Part shown: positions 1 through 8,468 of the stretch, one piece after another
Layout: every line of letters begins with the position of its first letter
How positions within the stretch are numbered: the first letter of the stretch is position 1
Source: Laspinema palackyanum D2c
GTDB lineage: Bacteria > Cyanobacteriota > Cyanobacteriia > Cyanobacteriales > Laspinemataceae
Length of the DNA stretch: 64,000 nucleotides
Assembly: GCF_025370875.1 (NCBI RefSeq)
Contig: NZ_JAMXFD010000011.1
Span: forward strand, 124,308-188,307
Direction: 5' to 3'
Program-made: the position numbers and the translations under genes
The notes under the pieces: generated by a model
Database searches by the model: none
What the model was told of the DNA's origin: nothing
The model's input: only the letters and a program-made list of their open reading frames with translations

Positions 1-204
1 TACTTCTTCTGGCCTCGGAATGATGCCTGGGAAGAACTAAAAAATGAGTTAGAAGCGAAGCACTGGATCTCCGAAACTGACCGCGTAGAGTTGCTCAACA
101 AAGCCACTGAAGTCATTAATTACTGGCAAGAAGAAGGCAGAAGGCAGCCAATGATGGAAGCTCAGTCCAAATTTCCGGAAGTCGCCTTTACAGGTAGCAG
201 CTGA
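1..204 (+). CDS. PSRP-3/Ycf65 ribosomal protein, C-terminal part
   Basis: The window opens inside an open frame whose last 67 residues are visible, beginning [14 protein letters not shown] and ending FTGSS before TGA. This matches the conserved core of the plastid-specific ribosomal protein 3 (Ycf65) family, which binds the 30S subunit in cyanobacteria and plastids. The motif [11 protein letters not shown] and the segment [16 protein letters not shown] are typical of the family. The start lies outside the window. A strong terminator follows within about 30 bases, so this is the end of its transcript. Confidence 0.85.
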   Translation, partial: YFFWPRNDAWEELKNELEAKHWISETDRVELLNKATEVINYWQEEGRRQPMMEAQSKFPEVAFTGSS

Positions 205-230
205 AGCCCTGAGTTATCAAGCCTTCAAAG

Positions 231-269
231 CAGCGGATATCTCCACAAAGATATCCGCTGATTGTTTTT
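231..269 (+). terminator. Rho-independent terminator after PSRP-3
   Basis: A perfect 11-bp stem (CAGCGGATATC at 231-241 pairing with GATATCCGCTG at 250-260) with an 8-base loop is followed by a T-rich tract at 261-269. It sits just after the PSRP-3 stop codon. Confidence 0.85.
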
Positions 270-379
270 GACTAACCCCGGTGATCAAAATCACCCGAGA
301 TCAGCCAAACAATCAACCCCATCCCAAAAAGAACAGTTACCATAGAATTGAGCACTTACACTCAACAGGTTGACAGTTT

Positions 380-1099
380 ATGACTGGTGTTGTTCAATCT
401 CCTCTAAATGCCGAGCAAGTTTATGTCTGGCTGAGGGGACTATTAACCATTGCCTGGGCAGATGGTCACTTCGACCAAGAAGAAAAAGACTTAATTGCGG
501 AACTGACTCAGGAAGAATTAGAACCCTCAATTAACTTGGGTGAACTCCAACCCATCAAACCCCAAGAGTTAGCGGCAGTTTTAGGCAACGAACCCATCAT
601 TGCCGAAAACTTCTTAAGAACGGCGGTTATGGTTGCCATAGCTGATGGAGTTTATTCCCCCAGTGAAGAGGAAAAATTATATGAGTTTTGCCACGCACTC
701 GGACAAAACTCTAAAGTTTTAGAAGCCCTCCGCCATACCCTCTGGGATGGAAGAAATGCCCAAGTCCAAGATTTCGAGGCGATTGCTTCTCCCCAGGGGA
801 ACGGGGCAGTCGGTCTGCACCCGGGTCCCAAACAGCAGGGGGATGTCCTCTCCCCAGTGCGCCATTGGCTGGATGATTTGGAAATCCATGACCCCCGACT
901 GGCTAGATTTCTCTGCAAAATGATTCCACCGCAATGCCCATTTGAACGAGATATCCATTTATTCGGCAATAAGGTGGTCCATATTCCCCCCCTGTGCCAT
1001 ATCAACCCACTCTATGAGCAAATGGTGGGTTTACGCTTCCGCGCTTTATCCTACTTAGCCGATGAGTGCGGGGAAGATGTCACCCCCTATTGCCAATAA
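380..1099 (+). CDS. TerB-like / Mo-dependent nitrogenase C-terminal domain fusion protein
   Basis: This is a 239-residue protein with two parts. Residues about 8-125 resemble the TerB-like all-helical domain: WLRGLLTIAWADGHFDQEEK near residue 18, and a second IADGVYSPSEEE repeat near residue 85. After a Gly/Pro/Gln-rich linker, residues about 150-239 match the Mo-dependent nitrogenase C-terminal family, with CPFERDIHLFG, HIPPLCHINPLYE and RALSYLADECGEDVTPYC and several conserved cysteines. The family name comes from homology to a nitrogenase-associated region; no enzymatic role is established here. No nitrogenase genes lie nearby. It is a single-gene unit ahead of obgE. The ATG at 380 has only a weak Shine-Dalgarno sequence. 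Confidence 0.75.
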   Translation: MTGVVQSPLNAEQVYVWLRGLLTIAWADGHFDQEEKDLIAELTQEELEPSINLGELQPIKPQELAAVLGNEPIIAENFLRTAVMVAIADGVYSPSEEEKLYEFCHALGQNSKVLEALRHTLWDGRNAQVQDFEAIASPQGNGAVGLHPGPKQQGDVLSPVRHWLDDLEIHDPRLARFLCKMIPPQCPFERDIHLFGNKVVHIPPLCHINPLYEQMVGLRFRALSYLADECGEDVTPYCQ

Positions 1100-1190
1100 T
1101 CCCGACCACTCGCCAATGGCTCCAGAGTCCTTTGTTGAGGGGTTCAGGATGTAGAACGAACTTACTTTTAACAAAGGACCAAGGACAATC

Positions 1191-2231
1191 ATGCAATTTA
1201 TCGATCGCGTAGAAATAGAAGTCGCTGGTGGTAAGGGTGGCGATGGCATCGTCGCTTTCCGCCGGGAAAAATATGTCCCGGCGGGTGGCCCCGCTGGAGG
1301 CAATGGGGGTAAGGGCGGTTCCGTCATTCTCCGGGCTGTAGAACATCTGCAAACCCTGTTAGATTTTAGATACAACCGCCGAATTGAAGGAGAAAACGGA
1401 CAAAGAGGCGGTCCCAATAATCGGACTGGGGCTTCGGGAGGCGATCGCATCGTTCAAGTCCCCGTCGGCACAATGGTTTATGACGCCACCACGGAAGAAG
1501 TCATCGGGGACCTCATCGAACCCGAGCAAACCTTAGTCGTTGCCGCAGGCGGAAAAGGCGGACTCGGAAACAAACATTTTCTCAGCAACAGCAACCGTGC
1601 TCCCGAATATGCCTTACCCGGACTGGAAGGGGAACAGCGGTTTTTGCGCCTAGAACTCAAACTCCTAGCTGAAGTTGGCATCGTCGGTAAACCCAATGCA
1701 GGCAAATCCACCTTAATTTCCGCCCTCTCTGCCTCCCGTCCCAAAATTGCCGATTATCCCTTTACGACGTTAGTCCCTAACTTAGGAGTCGTCAGAAAAC
1801 CCAGTGGAGACGGCACCGTATTCGCTGATATTCCCGGATTAATTGAAGGGGCGCATTTAGGGGCCGGTTTGGGCCATGAGTTCTTACGCCATATCGAACG
1901 CACCCGAGTGTTGCTGCATCTGGTGGATATCACGGCAGAGGATCCGATTGAAGACTATGAGATGATTCAGCAGGAGTTAGCCGCCTATGGCCGGGATTTG
2001 CTGAATCGGCCCCAAATTGTGGCGTTAAATAAGATGGACGCTTGCGATCGCACGGAAGAAGAAATCGAGGCGATCTCGACTCGTCTAAGTGAACTCTCCG
2101 AGTCCACCACCCCAATTTTTCAAATCTCCGCCGTCTCCCGCCTAGGACTCGACCCCCTCCTCCAAGAAATCTGGACCACCATCGATCGCCTAAAAGAAGA
2201 ACGCGACCTCATCCAGAATCTCATTTCGTAG
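1191..2231 (+). CDS. obgE: GTPase ObgE/CgtA
   Basis: A 346-residue Obg-family GTPase with a ribosome-associated role in 50S assembly and stress response. The N-terminal glycine-rich Obg fold (residues about 1-158) carries the expected [13 protein letters not shown] and [12 protein letters not shown] runs. The G domain follows with the P-loop GKPNAGKS near residue 166, [10 protein letters not shown] (G3) near residue 210, NKMD (G4) near residue 280 and SAVS (G5). Length is normal for cyanobacterial Obg without a long C-terminal extension. The ATG at 1191 follows a purine-rich AAGGACAATC. Confidence 0.97.
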   Translation: MQFIDRVEIEVAGGKGGDGIVAFRREKYVPAGGPAGGNGGKGGSVILRAVEHLQTLLDFRYNRRIEGENGQRGGPNNRTGASGGDRIVQVPVGTMVYDATTEEVIGDLIEPEQTLVVAAGGKGGLGNKHFLSNSNRAPEYALPGLEGEQRFLRLELKLLAEVGIVGKPNAGKSTLISALSASRPKIADYPFTTLVPNLGVVRKPSGDGTVFADIPGLIEGAHLGAGLGHEFLRHIERTRVLLHLVDITAEDPIEDYEMIQQELAAYGRDLLNRPQIVALNKMDACDRTEEEIEAISTRLSELSESTTPIFQISAVSRLGLDPLLQEIWTTIDRLKEERDLIQNLIS

Positions 2232-2232
2232 T

Positions 2233-2284
2233 AACGACTTCAGTCGTTCTCTTATCTTAGTTCAACGTCCCGACTTCAGTCGTT
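2233..2284. repeat. Dispersed palindromic repeat, two copies
   Basis: AACGACTTCAGTCGTT at 2233-2248 is a 7-bp inverted repeat around TC. A second copy without the first two bases lies at 2271-2284. The same unit with the same spacer wording (TTCAACGTCC) recurs at 23362-23450, so this is a dispersed element. The first copy begins two bases after the obgE stop. Confidence 0.85.
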
Positions 2285-2293
2285 AACCCCTTC

Positions 2294-2321
2294 GTAGAGA
2301 CGCCCCCTTTCGCGTCTCTAC
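2294..2321. repeat. Inverted repeat of the GTAGAGACGC type
   Basis: GTAGAGACGC at 2294-2303 is the perfect inverse of GCGTCTCTAC at 2312-2321, with an 8-base loop. The rest of the 2232-2536 gap shows no coding sequence. Confidence 0.8.
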
Positions 2322-2536
2322 AATCATTTCCGGCTATTTAACCGTCCCCACTTGCTGAGGGAAACCCAATTCCCACCCTAATCCAAAGACCTACACCCCA
2401 CAGACCCAGGCCCCTACTCCAAACCTCCCCACTCGTAAAATTACGAATCAATAATCGAGAATCTACCCCCGTGCCCCGTCCTGCAACACGCTACTATTGA
2501 TAGAGAAACCGCCATGAATTCGAGCTGAAACTTGAC

Positions 2537-3190
2537 ATGAACTCACCCATACAGGCAGTTCAATCTCCCTACTACGGAGATGGATATCAACGGACACCCC
2601 CCCCAGATTTACCCTCCTTGTTACTCAAGGAGCGAATTGTCTATCTGGGTATGCCCCTAGTGCCGCAGGTTACTGAACTCATCATCTCCGAACTGCTGTA
2701 TTTGCAGTATGATGACCCAGAAAAACCCATCAACATCTATATCAACTCCACCGGCACCTCAAATGAAAGCGGCCAACCCGTAGCCTTTGAAACCGAAGCC
2801 TTTGCCATCTGCGACACCATCAAATACATCAAGCCGCCAGTCAACACGATCTGCATCGGCATGGCAGTGGGAATGTCAGCAATGCTGCTCTCGGCGGGGA
2901 CCAAAGGATGCCGCACCAGTTTACCCAATGCCACAATCGTGCTGCATCAACCCAAGAGTTATACTCGGGGTCAAGCCTCAGATATTCAAATTCGAGCCAA
3001 GGAAGTCCTGGCCAACCGCCAGACCATGATCGATATCCTCGCCGAAAATACGGGTCAGCCCCACGAGAAAATTATCAAAGATATGGATCGGGTGTTCTAT
3101 CTCAACCCGCACGAAGCGGTAGAATACGGACTCATCGATCGCGTCTTAGAAGCAAAAGACTTAGCGCATCCCATACCCGCCATCGTCTAA
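2537..3190 (+). CDS. clpR: ClpR, inactive Clp protease subunit
   Basis: A 217-residue ClpP-family protein that forms a mixed heptameric ring with ClpP3 in cyanobacteria. The nucleophile position is changed: where ClpP has GLAASMG this protein reads GMAVGMS, putting Gly-112 in place of the catalytic serine. The histidine of the HQP motif (VLHQP) remains. There is also an insertion-like segment (NSTGTSNESGQP, residues about 74-85) replacing the usual NSPGG oxyanion loop. Both features identify ClpR. It lies 77 bases upstream of clpP3, and the two are probably co-transcribed. Confidence 0.93.
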   Translation: MNSPIQAVQSPYYGDGYQRTPPPDLPSLLLKERIVYLGMPLVPQVTELIISELLYLQYDDPEKPINIYINSTGTSNESGQPVAFETEAFAICDTIKYIKPPVNTICIGMAVGMSAMLLSAGTKGCRTSLPNATIVLHQPKSYTRGQASDIQIRAKEVLANRQTMIDILAENTGQPHEKIIKDMDRVFYLNPHEAVEYGLIDRVLEAKDLAHPIPAIV

Positions 3191-3267
3191 TCCATTCAGA
3201 GTTTAGATTTTGAGAACTCTAAACTCTCACCACTTAACTCTCACATCTAACATCGGAGTCTCACATC

Positions 3268-3861
3268 ATGCCTATCGGTTACCCAAAAGTTCCCTATCGT
3301 CTGCCGGGAGATTCTTATACACAGTGGATTGATTTAGAAACCCGGTTGTATCAAGAACGTATTATTTTCCTGGGTAGCGAAGTCGAAGATCAACTGGCAA
3401 ATAAAATCATTGCCATCATGCTTTATCTGGATTCTGAGGAAGCAGGCAAAGATATCATTCTTTATATCAACTCTCCTGGGGGTTCCGTCACTGCGGGTAT
3501 GGCGATTTACGATACCATGCAGCACATTAAATCGGATGTGGTCACCATTTGCGTCGGTCTAGCCGCTTCGATGGGTTCCTTCCTCTTAGCGGCAGGAGCA
3601 CCGGGCAAACGGCTGGCCCTCCCCCACTCCCGAATCATGATCCACCAACCCTCTGGCGGAGTCAGGGGTCAAGCCTCGGATATTGAAATCGAGGCCAGGG
3701 AAATTGTGCGAATTCGTCGTCAGCTTAACCAAATCTACGCCAATCGCACCAATCAAAACCTGGAAAAAATTGAGAAAGACATGGACCGCGACTTTTTCAT
3801 GTCCGCACAGGAAGCCAAAGACTATGGCCTGATTGACCGCGTGATTGAAGAACGTCCGTAA
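3268..3861 (+). CDS. clpP3: ATP-dependent Clp protease proteolytic subunit (ClpP3)
   Basis: A 197-residue ClpP serine protease with the catalytic serine in [14 protein letters not shown] (near residue 101), the histidine in MIHQP (near residue 126) and the acidic residue in the [18 protein letters not shown] segment. The oxyanion loop [10 protein letters not shown] is intact. It follows clpR directly, which is the usual arrangement for the P3/R core in cyanobacteria. Calling it P3 rather than another ClpP paralogue rests mainly on this pairing. Confidence 0.93.
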   Translation: MPIGYPKVPYRLPGDSYTQWIDLETRLYQERIIFLGSEVEDQLANKIIAIMLYLDSEEAGKDIILYINSPGGSVTAGMAIYDTMQHIKSDVVTICVGLAASMGSFLLAAGAPGKRLALPHSRIMIHQPSGGVRGQASDIEIEAREIVRIRRQLNQIYANRTNQNLEKIEKDMDRDFFMSAQEAKDYGLIDRVIEERP

Positions 3862-4008
3862 CTGCGAGTGTAGGGATTTCCAGAGGGGACAAGGGGAAAA
3901 TTTGCTCCTTGTCCCCTCCTCCTTACTCCAAATTGGGTAATATCCTAACTATCCTAACTTGTGGAACAATGGCAGAATTTCTATGCGAATCTGCCATTTT
4001 TAATCAGA

Positions 4009-4614
4009 ATGACTATCGAAGAATGCTATAGCGTATTAGGTTTGAAAGTAGGTGCGACCCTAGAAGAGGTCAAGACGTCGTACCGCATATTGGCGCGGCA
4101 ATATCATCCGGATGTGAATCCCGGGGACGGGCGATCGCATGAGAGATTTATCCAGCTTAATCAAGCCTATCACCGCCTGCTAGAAGTTGCCAAACCTGCG
4201 GCCCAAGTTAAACAACCCAGCACCCCCTCCACCCCCGCAACGGCCCCAGAAACCACGGTCAAAACCCGAGTCACTCCCAAAGAACCCGAGTTTCGGAATA
4301 ATCCCCGGTTAACGGACCTGGAACAACTCCTCAAACAGCGGGGGTATTTACAATTACAGGGGTTTTTAAAAGCACAACGCTTCCCCCGCGCCGTAGCATT
4401 AGTCGATGCCCTCGCACAACGGCTACCCCAAGACCCGGAAGTGAGACAATGGCACGCGATCGCCTATCAACGCTGGGGACGCCATGCGATCGCCGCCGGA
4501 GACCTAGATAAAGCCAGAATCTACTTAAAAAAAGCCCTCCGCATCGACCCCCACAACCGATCGCTCTGGATGGAAGTCGAACGAGATTTTCGGCGTCTGG
4601 AGCAAATTTTCTAG
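4009..4614 (+). CDS. J-domain protein with C-terminal TPR-like helices
   Basis: From the ATG at 4009 this encodes 201 residues. The J domain occupies residues about 1-60 (ECYSVLGLKVGATLEEV, then the essential HPD in RQYHPDVNPGDG), so it should stimulate the ATPase of a DnaK-type Hsp70. A Pro/Thr-rich linker follows, then helices resembling tetratricopeptide repeats (DLDKARIYLKKALRIDPHN). It lacks the Gly/Phe and zinc-finger regions of DnaJ itself. An in-frame GTG at 3961 would add 16 residues; the ATG is preferred because the J domain begins immediately after it. Confidence 0.85.
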   Translation: MTIEECYSVLGLKVGATLEEVKTSYRILARQYHPDVNPGDGRSHERFIQLNQAYHRLLEVAKPAAQVKQPSTPSTPATAPETTVKTRVTPKEPEFRNNPRLTDLEQLLKQRGYLQLQGFLKAQRFPRAVALVDALAQRLPQDPEVRQWHAIAYQRWGRHAIAAGDLDKARIYLKKALRIDPHNRSLWMEVERDFRRLEQIF

Positions 4615-4757
4615 GGCCATACGGGTCTTCTACTTGAGTTGAGAGAGAACCCCTTTGCGGTTCTCCCCCGTTAGGATCAAACAGCCCTACCTTGGAAAAA
4701 GAGGTTCCCAGAGGGGAGTTGCTGTAAACTAGGGAGGTAGTCTCTCCTCCTGTCATC

Positions 4758-6509
4758 ATGGTTTGGCAACCGGGTACGAAAATTTTTGGAAACCGCTACA
4801 CTATTCAAAAGAAGCTCAAACAGGGCGGTTTTGGCATCACCTACTTGGTCAAAGACAATAAGGGTCAACAGTGGGTGCTAAAAACCCTGAACGATAAGGT
4901 GATGACCGACCCGGAGTACATCCCCTATCGGGATAAGTTTATGCGGGACTTTGACCGGGAAACCGCTAAAATCGCCATCTGTCGCCATCGCCACATTGTC
5001 CAGGTGGTCAATCACTTCTCCCATGAAGGGCAGCCTTGTATGGTGATGGAATATATTCAGGGGCAGGATTTAAAAGACCTTGTGGTGCACAGGGGGGCCT
5101 TGTCCGAGGCGGTGGCGTTACGCTATATCCGGCAGGTGGGGGAAGCGTTGAGCATCTTGCATGATAAGGGTTTGCTCCATCGGGATATTAAGCCTGATAA
5201 CATTATGGTCCGGTTGCCTGCGGATGAGGCGGTGCTGATTGATTTTGGCATTGCGCGGGAGTTTATCCCCGATTTGACCCAAACCCACACCTCTACCCTT
5301 ACGCAGCATTATGCGCCGGTTGAGCAGTACGACGAACGGGAACACCGGGGGGAATTTACCGATGTGTATGCCTTGGCGGCAACCCTGTACTACTTGCTGA
5401 CGGGCATTTTACCCCCGATTTCCTGGATGCGGGTGTTGCGCGAGAGCCTGAATATTCCCAGCCATTGGTCCCCAGAACTACAAAATGCGATTAAGCAGGG
5501 GATGGCAGTGAAGCCAGAAGACCGCCCCCAAACCGTGGCCGAGTGGTTGGCCCTATTGCCTAATAGTGGGGGGGGTTTACCATCCTTTAGTTTTGAAACC
5601 GTGCGGGTCAACCGTCAGGGGAAAATTATTGAGAAAATCCCGGGTCAGGCGCGGTTTTATCCCCAGGATTTGGGTCAGGGGGTGCGGTTGGACATGGTGC
5701 AAATCCCCGGGGGAACATTTTGGATGGGGACAGAGGAGGCGGAAATTGAGCGCCTGTGTAAACAGTATGAGTGGGAAGGGTTTAGGCGAGAAAGTCCTCA
5801 GCATTGTGTGCAGGTTTCTTCTTTTTTCATGGGCAGAACCCCCGTCACCCAAGACCAATGGCGCACGGTAGTGGCACAAGTGGGAACCCTTCTCCGAGAC
5901 CTTGACCCGGACCCCTCTGCCTTCAAAGGCGGGAATCGTCCCGTTGAATGCGTATCTTGGTATGATGCGGTAGAGTGGTGCGCTCGACTAAGCAATCTGA
6001 CGGGGAAGGAATATCGCCTCCCCAGCGAAGCAGAATGGGAATATGCTTGCCGTTGCGGGACGATGACTCCCTTTGCCTTTGGGGAAGCAATTACCACTGA
6101 CCTGGCTAATTATGATGGCAACTACACCGTTGCTGAGGAAGCTGAGGGGGAGTATCGAGCAGAAACCACCCCAGTAGCGAGCTTTCCCCCCAATGGCTTT
6201 GGGTTGTATGATTTACATGGTAATGTTTGGGAGTGGTGTTTCGACCCCTTTCATGAGAATTATCAGGGTGCGCCTAGGGATGGTAAGGTATGGGATGAGA
6301 CTCTAAAAGAGAATGAGAATCGTTATCAAAATCCTTTGGCAAATCTGAAGGTTTTGTTAGAGGAAAGTGATAAAAGCTATGTGCTGCGGGGCGGTTCTTG
6401 GGGCCACCTCCCGATTATCTGCCGTTCCGCCCGCCGCCTCGCCTACGCGCGCGTCCTCCTCATCGGCCTGGGGTTTCGGGTCTGTCTCGTTGGCGCAGGA
6501 CTCTTATAG
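4758..6509 (+). CDS. Ser/Thr protein kinase fused to an FGE-sulfatase domain; DGR target
   Basis: A 583-residue protein. Residues about 12-270 are a Hanks-type kinase: glycine-rich loop GGFGITYL, Lys in VLKTLND, catalytic loop HRDIKPDNIM, DFGIAR and the Asp of FTDVYALAAT. Residues about 315-583 are a formylglycine-generating-enzyme/sulfatase-modifying fold, a C-type-lectin variant: IPGGTFWMGT, TPVTQDQWR, RLPSEAEWEYACR, LHGNVWEWC and LRGGSW. The last 40 residues contain the variable repeat, in frame. FGE folds are established receivers of DGR variation, so this domain is more likely a ligand-binding module than an enzyme. No transmembrane segment is evident, so the kinase is probably cytosolic. 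An avd gene, RT and TR follow on the same strand. Confidence 0.95.
   Translation: MVWQPGTKIFGNRYTIQKKLKQGGFGITYLVKDNKGQQWVLKTLNDKVMTDPEYIPYRDKFMRDFDRETAKIAICRHRHIVQVVNHFSHEGQPCMVMEYIQGQDLKDLVVHRGALSEAVALRYIRQVGEALSILHDKGLLHRDIKPDNIMVRLPADEAVLIDFGIAREFIPDLTQTHTSTLTQHYAPVEQYDEREHRGEFTDVYALAATLYYLLTGILPPISWMRVLRESLNIPSHWSPELQNAIKQGMAVKPEDRPQTVAEWLALLPNSGGGLPSFSFETVRVNRQGKIIEKIPGQARFYPQDLGQGVRLDMVQIPGGTFWMGTEEAEIERLCKQYEWEGFRRESPQHCVQVSSFFMGRTPVTQDQWRTVVAQVGTLLRDLDPDPSAFKGGNRPVECVSWYDAVEWCARLSNLTGKEYRLPSEAEWEYACRCGTMTPFAFGEAITTDLANYDGNYTVAEEAEGEYRAETTPVASFPPNGFGLYDLHGNVWEWCFDPFHENYQGAPRDGKVWDETLKENENRYQNPLANLKVLLEESDKSYVLRGGSWGHLPIICRSARRLAYARVLLIGLGFRVCLVGAGLL
6384..6498 (+). repeat. DGR variable repeat (VR)
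   Basis: These 115 bases at the 3' end of the kinase/FGE gene align to the TR at 8020-8137. Within the alignment I count 17 substitutions, every one opposite an adenine in the TR (A to T, C or G), and no substitution at any G, C or T. There is one 3-base gap. The adenine-free 3' part (CTGGGGTTTCGGGTCTGTCT onward) is identical and ends at a G/C mismatch, consistent with the initiation-of-mutagenic-homing boundary. The variable codons are residues about 549-570 of the target. Confidence 0.96.
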
Positions 6510-6563
6510 CCCTTTACCCTTTAGCCCTCTTGCCCTCTGCTCTTTTTTCCCCTTTACCCTCTT

Positions 6564-6600
6564 AAAAAGCGACCGCAGGGAGCTTTTTTTTATTTTTTTT
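6564..6600 (+). terminator. Terminator-like hairpin between target and avd
   Basis: AAAAAGC (6564-6570) pairs with GCTTTTT (6582-6588) around an 11-base loop and is followed by a T-rich run up to 6600. It would end or attenuate the target mRNA before avd, which would make expression of the DGR machinery separate from, or lower than, that of its target. Confidence 0.65.
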
Positions 6601-6609
6601 TGCTGTTTG

Positions 6610-6984
6610 ATGAAAGAACTACCGATTATCCAGAAAACCTACGACTTGATTCAGTGGTATGTCCCCATTTTAAACCGATTGCCCAAAACACATAAGTTTA
6701 CATTAGGCGATAGAATCATCTCCAATCTCTATGATATCCTAGAAATGCTCATTCGGGCAAGATATGCTCACGAAAAGTTGAAAATTTTAGAGGAAATTAA
6801 CACTCAACTCGATATTTTACGTTACCAAACCCGCCTTCTCCTAGATTTTCAGCTCATTTCCGTAGACCGTTACCAATACATCAGCCAACTCCTGCAAGAC
6901 ATCGGCAATAACCTAGGAGGCTGGATTAAACAACAAAAAAATGAAACGCCACGGCCATCTTTATCCCCAAATCACAAACTTTGA
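6610..6984 (+). CDS. avd: Avd-like DGR accessory protein
   Basis: From the ATG at 6610 this encodes 124 residues, rich in helix-forming residues and basic, the size and composition of the four-helix-bundle Avd family. Avd forms a barrel-like oligomer that binds the DGR reverse transcriptase and its RNA and is needed for mutagenic cDNA synthesis. The open frame runs further upstream into the target gene, but that part is out of frame with the kinase and overlaps the terminator; 6610 is the first plausible start. The 3' end overlaps the RT start by 44 bases, suggesting translational coupling. No strong Shine-Dalgarno is visible. Confidence 0.85.
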   Translation: MKELPIIQKTYDLIQWYVPILNRLPKTHKFTLGDRIISNLYDILEMLIRARYAHEKLKILEEINTQLDILRYQTRLLLDFQLISVDRYQYISQLLQDIGNNLGGWIKQQKNETPRPSLSPNHKL

Positions 6985-7999
6985 AAATCTTCTCCTCGCT
7001 GCCCGCAAAGCCCAAAAAGGCAAGCGATATCGGGATAATGTGCTGGAATTTAACTACAACCTGGAATCAGAATTACTGCAAATTCAACAATCTTTAATTG
7101 ACAAAACTTATCAACCCGGGGAATACCGGACTTTCTACATCAAAGAACCCAAAACCCGCATGATTTCCGCCGCTCCCTACCGCGATAGAGTGGTTCACCA
7201 TGCCTTATGCGCCATCATTAACCCTATCTTTGAGCGGACTTTTATCACCGATTCCTACGCCAATCGGATCGGATACGGAACCCATCGCGCCTTAAAAAGA
7301 TTCACCCATTTTTTACGGTCCTCTCCCTACGTTCTCCAGTGCGATATTGAGAAATATTTCCCCAGCATTGACCACGAAATCTTAAAATCCCTCATTTGCC
7401 GGAAAATCAAATGTCCCGATACTCTCTGGCTAATCAACACCATCATCGACAACAGTAACCCTCAATTCCCGGCGATTCATCACTTCCCGGACGATGACCT
7501 GTTAACCCCCCTCGGACGTAAACGTGGCCTCCCCATTGGCAACTTAACCAGTCAATTTTTTGCCAATATTTATCTGAATAGCCTAGACCATTTTATCAAA
7601 GAAACGCTCAAAATTAAAAAATATTTACGATATGTGGATGACTTTGCTCTATTCGCCGATGATCGCGAGATTCTCGTCGATGCCAGACCCGCCCTTGAAA
7701 ACCATTTAGCCCAAATCCGCTTAAAAATTCATCCGATTAAAAGCCAACTATTCAGCACTCGCCAGGGCGCAAACTTTGTGGGATTTCGGGTGTTTCAGAC
7801 TCACATTCGCGTTCGGACCGCCAATCTGCGGCGAGGAAGACGTAGGCTCAAACAATTGCAAAATGATTTGGCCCAGGGTAAAATAACTCAGGAGCAAGTG
7901 AATCAATCCTTGCAAAGCTGGCAAGCTCATCTGAATCACGGTGATACTTGGCAGCTACAACAACAGCTATTCAGTTCCCTTGCTCAGTCAAGGCATTGA
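6941..7999 (+). CDS. DGR reverse transcriptase
   Basis: A 352-residue group-II-intron-like RT. The catalytic motif YVDD is at residues about 231-234 ([10 protein letters not shown]). The motif-4 region reads [18 protein letters not shown]; the SQ ending is the mark of DGR RTs, where intron RTs have SP. Other RT blocks are visible: the [23 protein letters not shown] entry near residue 70 and [13 protein letters not shown] near residue 130. It has no maturase or endonuclease domain, as expected for DGRs. It copies the TR RNA with infidelity at adenines, and the cDNA replaces the VR. The start ATG lies inside avd. Confidence 0.97.
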   Translation: MKRHGHLYPQITNFENLLLAARKAQKGKRYRDNVLEFNYNLESELLQIQQSLIDKTYQPGEYRTFYIKEPKTRMISAAPYRDRVVHHALCAIINPIFERTFITDSYANRIGYGTHRALKRFTHFLRSSPYVLQCDIEKYFPSIDHEILKSLICRKIKCPDTLWLINTIIDNSNPQFPAIHHFPDDDLLTPLGRKRGLPIGNLTSQFFANIYLNSLDHFIKETLKIKKYLRYVDDFALFADDREILVDARPALENHLAQIRLKIHPIKSQLFSTRQGANFVGFRVFQTHIRVRTANLRRGRRRLKQLQNDLAQGKITQEQVNQSLQSWQAHLNHGDTWQLQQQLFSSLAQSRH

Positions 8000-8019
8000 A
8001 GAAGGGACAGGCAACCCGA

Positions 8020-8137
8020 CTGCGGGGCGGTTCTTGGGACAACAACCCGATTAACTGCCGTTCCGCCCACCGCAACGACAACACGCGCGACAACCTCAAC
8101 AACAACCTGGGGTTTCGGGTCTGTCTCGTTGGCGCAG
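8020..8137 (+). repeat. DGR template repeat (TR)
   Basis: This 118-base sequence begins 21 bases after the RT stop. It is the adenine-rich counterpart of the VR and carries nine AAC codons plus GAC, CAC and ACG in the target reading frame. AAC codons mutated at the first two positions can give many residues but no stop codon, a standard DGR design. The adenine-poor 3' end is identical to the VR apart from the terminal positions. It is probably transcribed as non-coding RNA, although the frame stays open and encodes an FGE tail ending CLVGAALF. Confidence 0.95.
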
Positions 8138-8155
8138 CACTCTTCTGAGTCAGAG

Positions 8156-8177
8156 TTGAGCAATGGGAATTGCTCAA
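8156..8177 (+). other. Hairpin with GGGA tetraloop behind the TR
   Basis: TTGAGCAAT (8156-8164) and ATTGCTCAA (8169-8177) form a perfect 9-bp stem closed by the tetraloop GGGA, 18 bases after the TR. It has no T-run, so it is not a normal terminator. DGR hairpins with GRNA tetraloops are known near VRs; here one lies at the TR. Its role is inferred only. Confidence 0.6.
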
Positions 8178-8242
8178 GGGTATTTTGAAGAGTCCAGTCC
8201 TGTTCCTGCGATCCGGGTAACCGTCTCCAAAAATCAACCCCA

Positions 8243-8283
8243 GCCAGGTAGCTTAGTAAGGTTTTCCTGAACCGTTACCTGGC
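8243..8283. repeat. Inverted repeat
   Basis: GCCAGGTA at 8243-8250 is the inverse of TACCTGGC at 8276-8283 with a 25-base loop. It lies between the DGR and the PIN-domain fragment. No function is recognised. Confidence 0.5.
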
Positions 8284-8321
8284 TTACTCTCCAAGATGAT
8301 CAGCACCATTGTGGTCGGTAA

Positions 8322-8456
8322 AAGCTGTCAGATAAAGTCGGGAGTCTGACAGATTGCGTTTCTTTTAAAATAATGGAAGAATACTCAATTACAGAAGCCC
8401 TCGCCTACGATCAACATTTTGAGCAAGCGGGTTTTATTCCTTTATTACGCGATTGA
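8322..8456 (+). pseudogene. C-terminal fragment of a PIN-domain (VapC-type) toxin
   Basis: The open frame 8322-8456 translates to a segment containing SLTDCVSFKIMEE, ITEALAYDQHF and QAGFIPLLRD, then TGA. This is the conserved C-terminal part of many PIN toxins, with the SLTDC acidic motif and the D-HF-QAGF ending. A stop codon (TAA at 8319) directly precedes the fragment in frame and the N-terminal half with the first catalytic aspartate is absent, so it is a relic. Confidence 0.75.
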
Positions 8457-8468
8457 GTCCGGATTTCA

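Noticed and set aside
4331..4759. 142-codon minus-strand frame across the J-domain gene
   Set aside because: It is antisense to a well-supported coding region and has no recognisable motif.
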